Position numbers and translations under genes: made by a program. A DNA stretch of 64,000 nt, from contig NZ_PQCC01000018.1 in NCBI RefSeq assembly GCF_002964785.1, forward strand, positions 310,001-374,000, written 5' to 3'. The stretch is from Pseudoalteromonas sp. T1lg48. GTDB lineage: Bacteria; Pseudomonadota; Gammaproteobacteria; Enterobacterales; Alteromonadaceae. Positions 61,597 to 64,000 of this stretch are shown one piece after another. Position 1 is the first letter of the stretch. Each line of letters opens with the position of its first letter. The notes under the pieces were generated by a model that saw only the letters and a program-made list of their open reading frames with translations, was not told the DNA's origin and did not search any database.

Positions 61597-63264
61597 TTAG
61601 TCTTTCTGTGCATTTTTAAATGCAGCAGCCATTGCATTTTCGAACTGAGGCTCGTCCGCCTTCAATTTTTCTAATGCTTCTTTTTCTTCAGCTTCGAAGA
61701 TCGCTTTAACAGACAGGCTGATAGCGCGGTTCTTACGATCTACGCCAACAAACTTGGCTTCGATCTCGTCGCCTTCAGAAACAACGGCAGTTGCATCTTC
61801 AACACGTTCTTGAGCGATGTCAGCTACACGGATGTAACCTTCAACGCCTTCAGCAAGCTCTACAGTTGCGCCTTTCGCGTCAACAGCAGTCACTTTACCT
61901 TTAACAATAGCACCTTTTTTGTTTGCGTCTAGGTAGTTATTGAAAGGATCAGCTTCGATTTGCTTCACGCCTAGAGAGATACGCTCACGCTCTGGGTCAA
62001 CCTGAAGTACGATAGCAGTGATTTCGTCGCCTTTCTTGTACTCACGTACAGCTTCTTCGCCTGGAGTGTTCCAAGAGATGTCTGAAAGGTGTACAAGACC
62101 GTCGATGCCACCGTCAAGGCCGATGAAGATACCGAAGTCAGTGATTGACTTGATCTTACCAGTAACTTGGTCGCCTTTGTTTTGTAGACGAGCAAATTCT
62201 TGCCAAGGGTTAGCTTTACATTGCTTAAGACCTAGAGAAATACGACGACGCTCTTCGTCGATTTCTAGAACCATTACTTCTACGTTGTCACCTAGTGAAA
62301 CAACTTTAGATGGGTGGATGTTTTTGTTAGTCCAATCCATCTCAGAAACGTGTACTAGACCTTCTACGCCTTCTTCGATTTCAACGAAACAGCCGTAGTC
62401 AGTTAGGTTAGTTACACGACCAGATAGCTTAGCGCCTTCTGGGTAACGGTTAGCAATTTCTTGCCATGGATCTTCGCCAAGCTGCTTAAGACCTAGAGAA
62501 ACACGTGTCTTCTCTTTGTCGAACTTAAGAACTTTAACGTTGATTTCGTCGCCAACATTCACGATTTCTGAAGGGTGCTTAACACGCTTCCACGCCATGT
62601 CAGTGATGTGTAGTAGACCGTCAACACCACCTAGGTCAACGAACGCACCGTAGTCTGTAAGGTTCTTAACGATACCTTTAACTTCTTGACCTTCAACAAG
62701 GTTCTGAAGAAGTTCTTCACGCTCTTGTGAGTTCTCTGATTCGATAACTGCACGGCGAGAAACAACAACGTTGTTACGCTTCTGGTCAAGCTTGATTACT
62801 TTGAACTCAAGCTCTTTGCCTTCAAGGTGAGTTGTGTCACGTACTGGACGAACGTCAACAAGTGAACCAGGTAGGAAGGCACGGATAGAATCAACTTCAA
62901 CAGTGAAACCACCTTTAACCTTACCGTTGATAACACCAGTAACAGTTTCGTTTTCTTCACATGCTTTCTCAAGACGGATCCACGCTTCGTGACGCTTCGC
63001 TTTCTCACGAGAAAGGATAGTTTCACCGAAACCGTCTTCGATTGCATCTAGAGCAACATCTACTTCGTCACCAACAGCAACTTCTAGTTCACCAGCAGTA
63101 TTTTTGAACTGCTCTGCAGGGATAGCACTTTCTGACTTAAGGCCAGCGTCAACAAGAACAATGTTGTTCTCGATTGAGATTACAGTACCTTTAACGATTG
63201 AGCCCTGTTGAGCTTCAAAACCCTGTAGGCTTTCTTCAAATAACTGCGCAAAATTTTCTGACAT
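61597..63264 (-). CDS. rpsA: 30S ribosomal protein S1
   Basis: Binds mRNA and the 30S subunit to start translation. Six S1 repeats fill 555 residues, each with the GxV...G.FV....G..GLVH pattern (for example [59 protein letters not shown]). The start is ATG 63264 ([13 protein letters not shown]), matching the family; the longer in-frame form from 63297 would add leader sequence. Strong codon bias. cmk lies 95 bp upstream. Confidence 0.97.
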   Translation of the reverse strand: MSENFAQLFEESLQGFEAQQGSIVKGTVISIENNIVLVDAGLKSESAIPAEQFKNTAGELEVAVGDEVDVALDAIEDGFGETILSREKAKRHEAWIRLEKACEENETVTGVINGKVKGGFTVEVDSIRAFLPGSLVDVRPVRDTTHLEGKELEFKVIKLDQKRNNVVVSRRAVIESENSQEREELLQNLVEGQEVKGIVKNLTDYGAFVDLGGVDGLLHITDMAWKRVKHPSEIVNVGDEINVKVLKFDKEKTRVSLGLKQLGEDPWQEIANRYPEGAKLSGRVTNLTDYGCFVEIEEGVEGLVHVSEMDWTNKNIHPSKVVSLGDNVEVMVLEIDEERRRISLGLKQCKANPWQEFARLQNKGDQVTGKIKSITDFGIFIGLDGGIDGLVHLSDISWNTPGEEAVREYKKGDEITAIVLQVDPERERISLGVKQIEADPFNNYLDANKKGAIVKGKVTAVDAKGATVELAEGVEGYIRVADIAQERVEDATAVVSEGDEIEAKFVGVDRKNRAISLSVKAIFEAEEKEALEKLKADEPQFENAMAAAFKNAQKD

Positions 63265-63359
63265 ACTTAATACGTCTCTATAAGTTAAATTCTCCACGTC
63301 GCGTCACTGCTCAGCGGGGTTATTAATTAAGCACGGGCGTCCTGCTCATGCGTAGGGAA

Positions 63360-64000
63360 TTATTTACTGCTTAGGTTTGCCAATTTACCGTTCATCACGG
63401 CATCGTCGAGAATAGACATGACTTTGGCAAATACTTGCTCGGCATTGAGCTCGGTGGTATCTAAGCTGACCGCGTCCTCAGCAGGAACCAACGGCGCTAC
63501 AGCACGATTCATATCGCGCTCGTCACGAGCTTGAATGTCTACAAGTAGACCACTTAGTGTAACATCCAGACCCTTGGCCTTCAACTCTTTAAAGCGTCGT
63601 TCGGCGCGCTCTTCTGCGCTGGCGGTCAGGAAAATTTTCACGTTGGCATCGGGGAACACCACTGTACCCATATCACGACCATCGGCAATCAGCCCGGCAT
63701 CACCGCGAAAGGCGCGTTGGCGACGCAATAACGCCTCACGTACGCGTGGTAGCGCCGCTACTTTTGATGCCGCAGCGCCCACTTCTTCATTACGAATACC
63801 GTGGGTCACTTCCTCGCCCTCGAGGATAATCTTACTGCTTTCACTTTCAGCATCGAAGCTAAATTGCACATCTAAATTTGCTGCAAGCGGGACTAAGGCT
63901 TCTTCATTGTCGAGTGCGATCTGGTGATGAAGCGCCGCAAGCGCTAAAACACGATATATCGCGCCACTGTCGAGCACGTCCCAGCCCAACTTTTGCGCGA
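63360..64000 (-). CDS. cmk: Cytidylate kinase (5' end cut by window edge)
   Basis: Phosphorylates CMP and dCMP. The reading frame runs open to the window end, so about 20-25 N-terminal residues, including the P-loop, are missing. Visible: [72 protein letters not shown] and [19 protein letters not shown], all characteristic. Upstream of rpsA as in E. coli. Confidence 0.95.
   Translation of the reverse strand, partial: AQKLGWDVLDSGAIYRVLALAALHHQIALDNEEALVPLAANLDVQFSFDAESESSKIILEGEEVTHGIRNEEVGAAASKVAALPRVREALLRRQRAFRGDAGLIADGRDMGTVVFPDANVKIFLTASAEERAERRFKELKAKGLDVTLSGLLVDIQARDERDMNRAVAPLVPAEDAVSLDTTELNAEQVFAKVMSILDDAVMNGKLANLSSK

Overview
The window is chromosomal DNA from a free-living, probably marine gammaproteobacterium of the Alteromonadales (Alteromonas/Shewanella relatives). 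This is inferred from conserved gene order (serS-crcB-rarA-lolA-ftsK-lrp; trxB-aat-bpt-infA-clpA-clpS-cspD; rluE-nudJ-mnmA-hflD-purB; cmk-rpsA-ihfB-lapA-lapB-pyrF), from a monomeric isocitrate dehydrogenase, lrp next to ald, an S46 peptidase and a BCCT transporter. No search was run, so the genus is left open. Coding density is high; no rRNA, tRNA, CRISPR array or insertion sequence was seen.

Layout. 1-9 kb: seryl-tRNA synthetase (cut by the edge), fluoride channel, RarA, LolA, FtsK and Lrp on the minus strand, then ald (+) and pssA (-). 9-15 kb: thioredoxin reductase and a compact N-degron cluster (Aat, Bpt, ClpA, ClpS) around infA and cspD. 15-24 kb: monomeric icd, rluE, nudJ, mnmA, hflD, purB and the ribosomal oxygenase RoxA. 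24-27 kb: lolCDE, the inner-membrane partner of LolA. 27-30 kb: LysR regulator and the glutathione-dependent formaldehyde pathway frmA-frmB. 30-38 kb: a large ketoacyl synthase divergent from an AraC-type regulator, a secreted MsrA-thioredoxin-MsrB fusion, an MFS transporter and pxpBC without pxpA. 40.6-53.4 kb: asnB, S46 dipeptidyl-peptidase, BCCT carrier, a DUF294/exonuclease pair and an RND efflux operon whose pump gene is frameshifted. 53.6-64 kb: serine hydrolase with lipoprotein, trhO, DEAD-box helicase with an S1 protein, pyrF, lapAB, ihfB, rpsA and cmk (cut by the edge).

The most unusual region is about 38.27-40.31 kb. It looks like a decayed chromosomal integron: a perfect LexA box and the first 21 codons of an integrase-like gene on the plus strand, an attI-like site, then a divergent minus-strand gene encoding a small secreted protein. 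That gene is bounded by 11-bp inverted core sites and followed by an attC-like imperfect palindrome. A GNAT gene and a DUF1566-type gene next to it may be former cassettes.

Other points of note are the frameshifted RND pump (around 50340), the domain order and lost cysteines of the Msr fusion, a palindromic operator candidate between the ketoacyl synthase and its AraC neighbour, and a cluster of inverted repeats in the icd leader.
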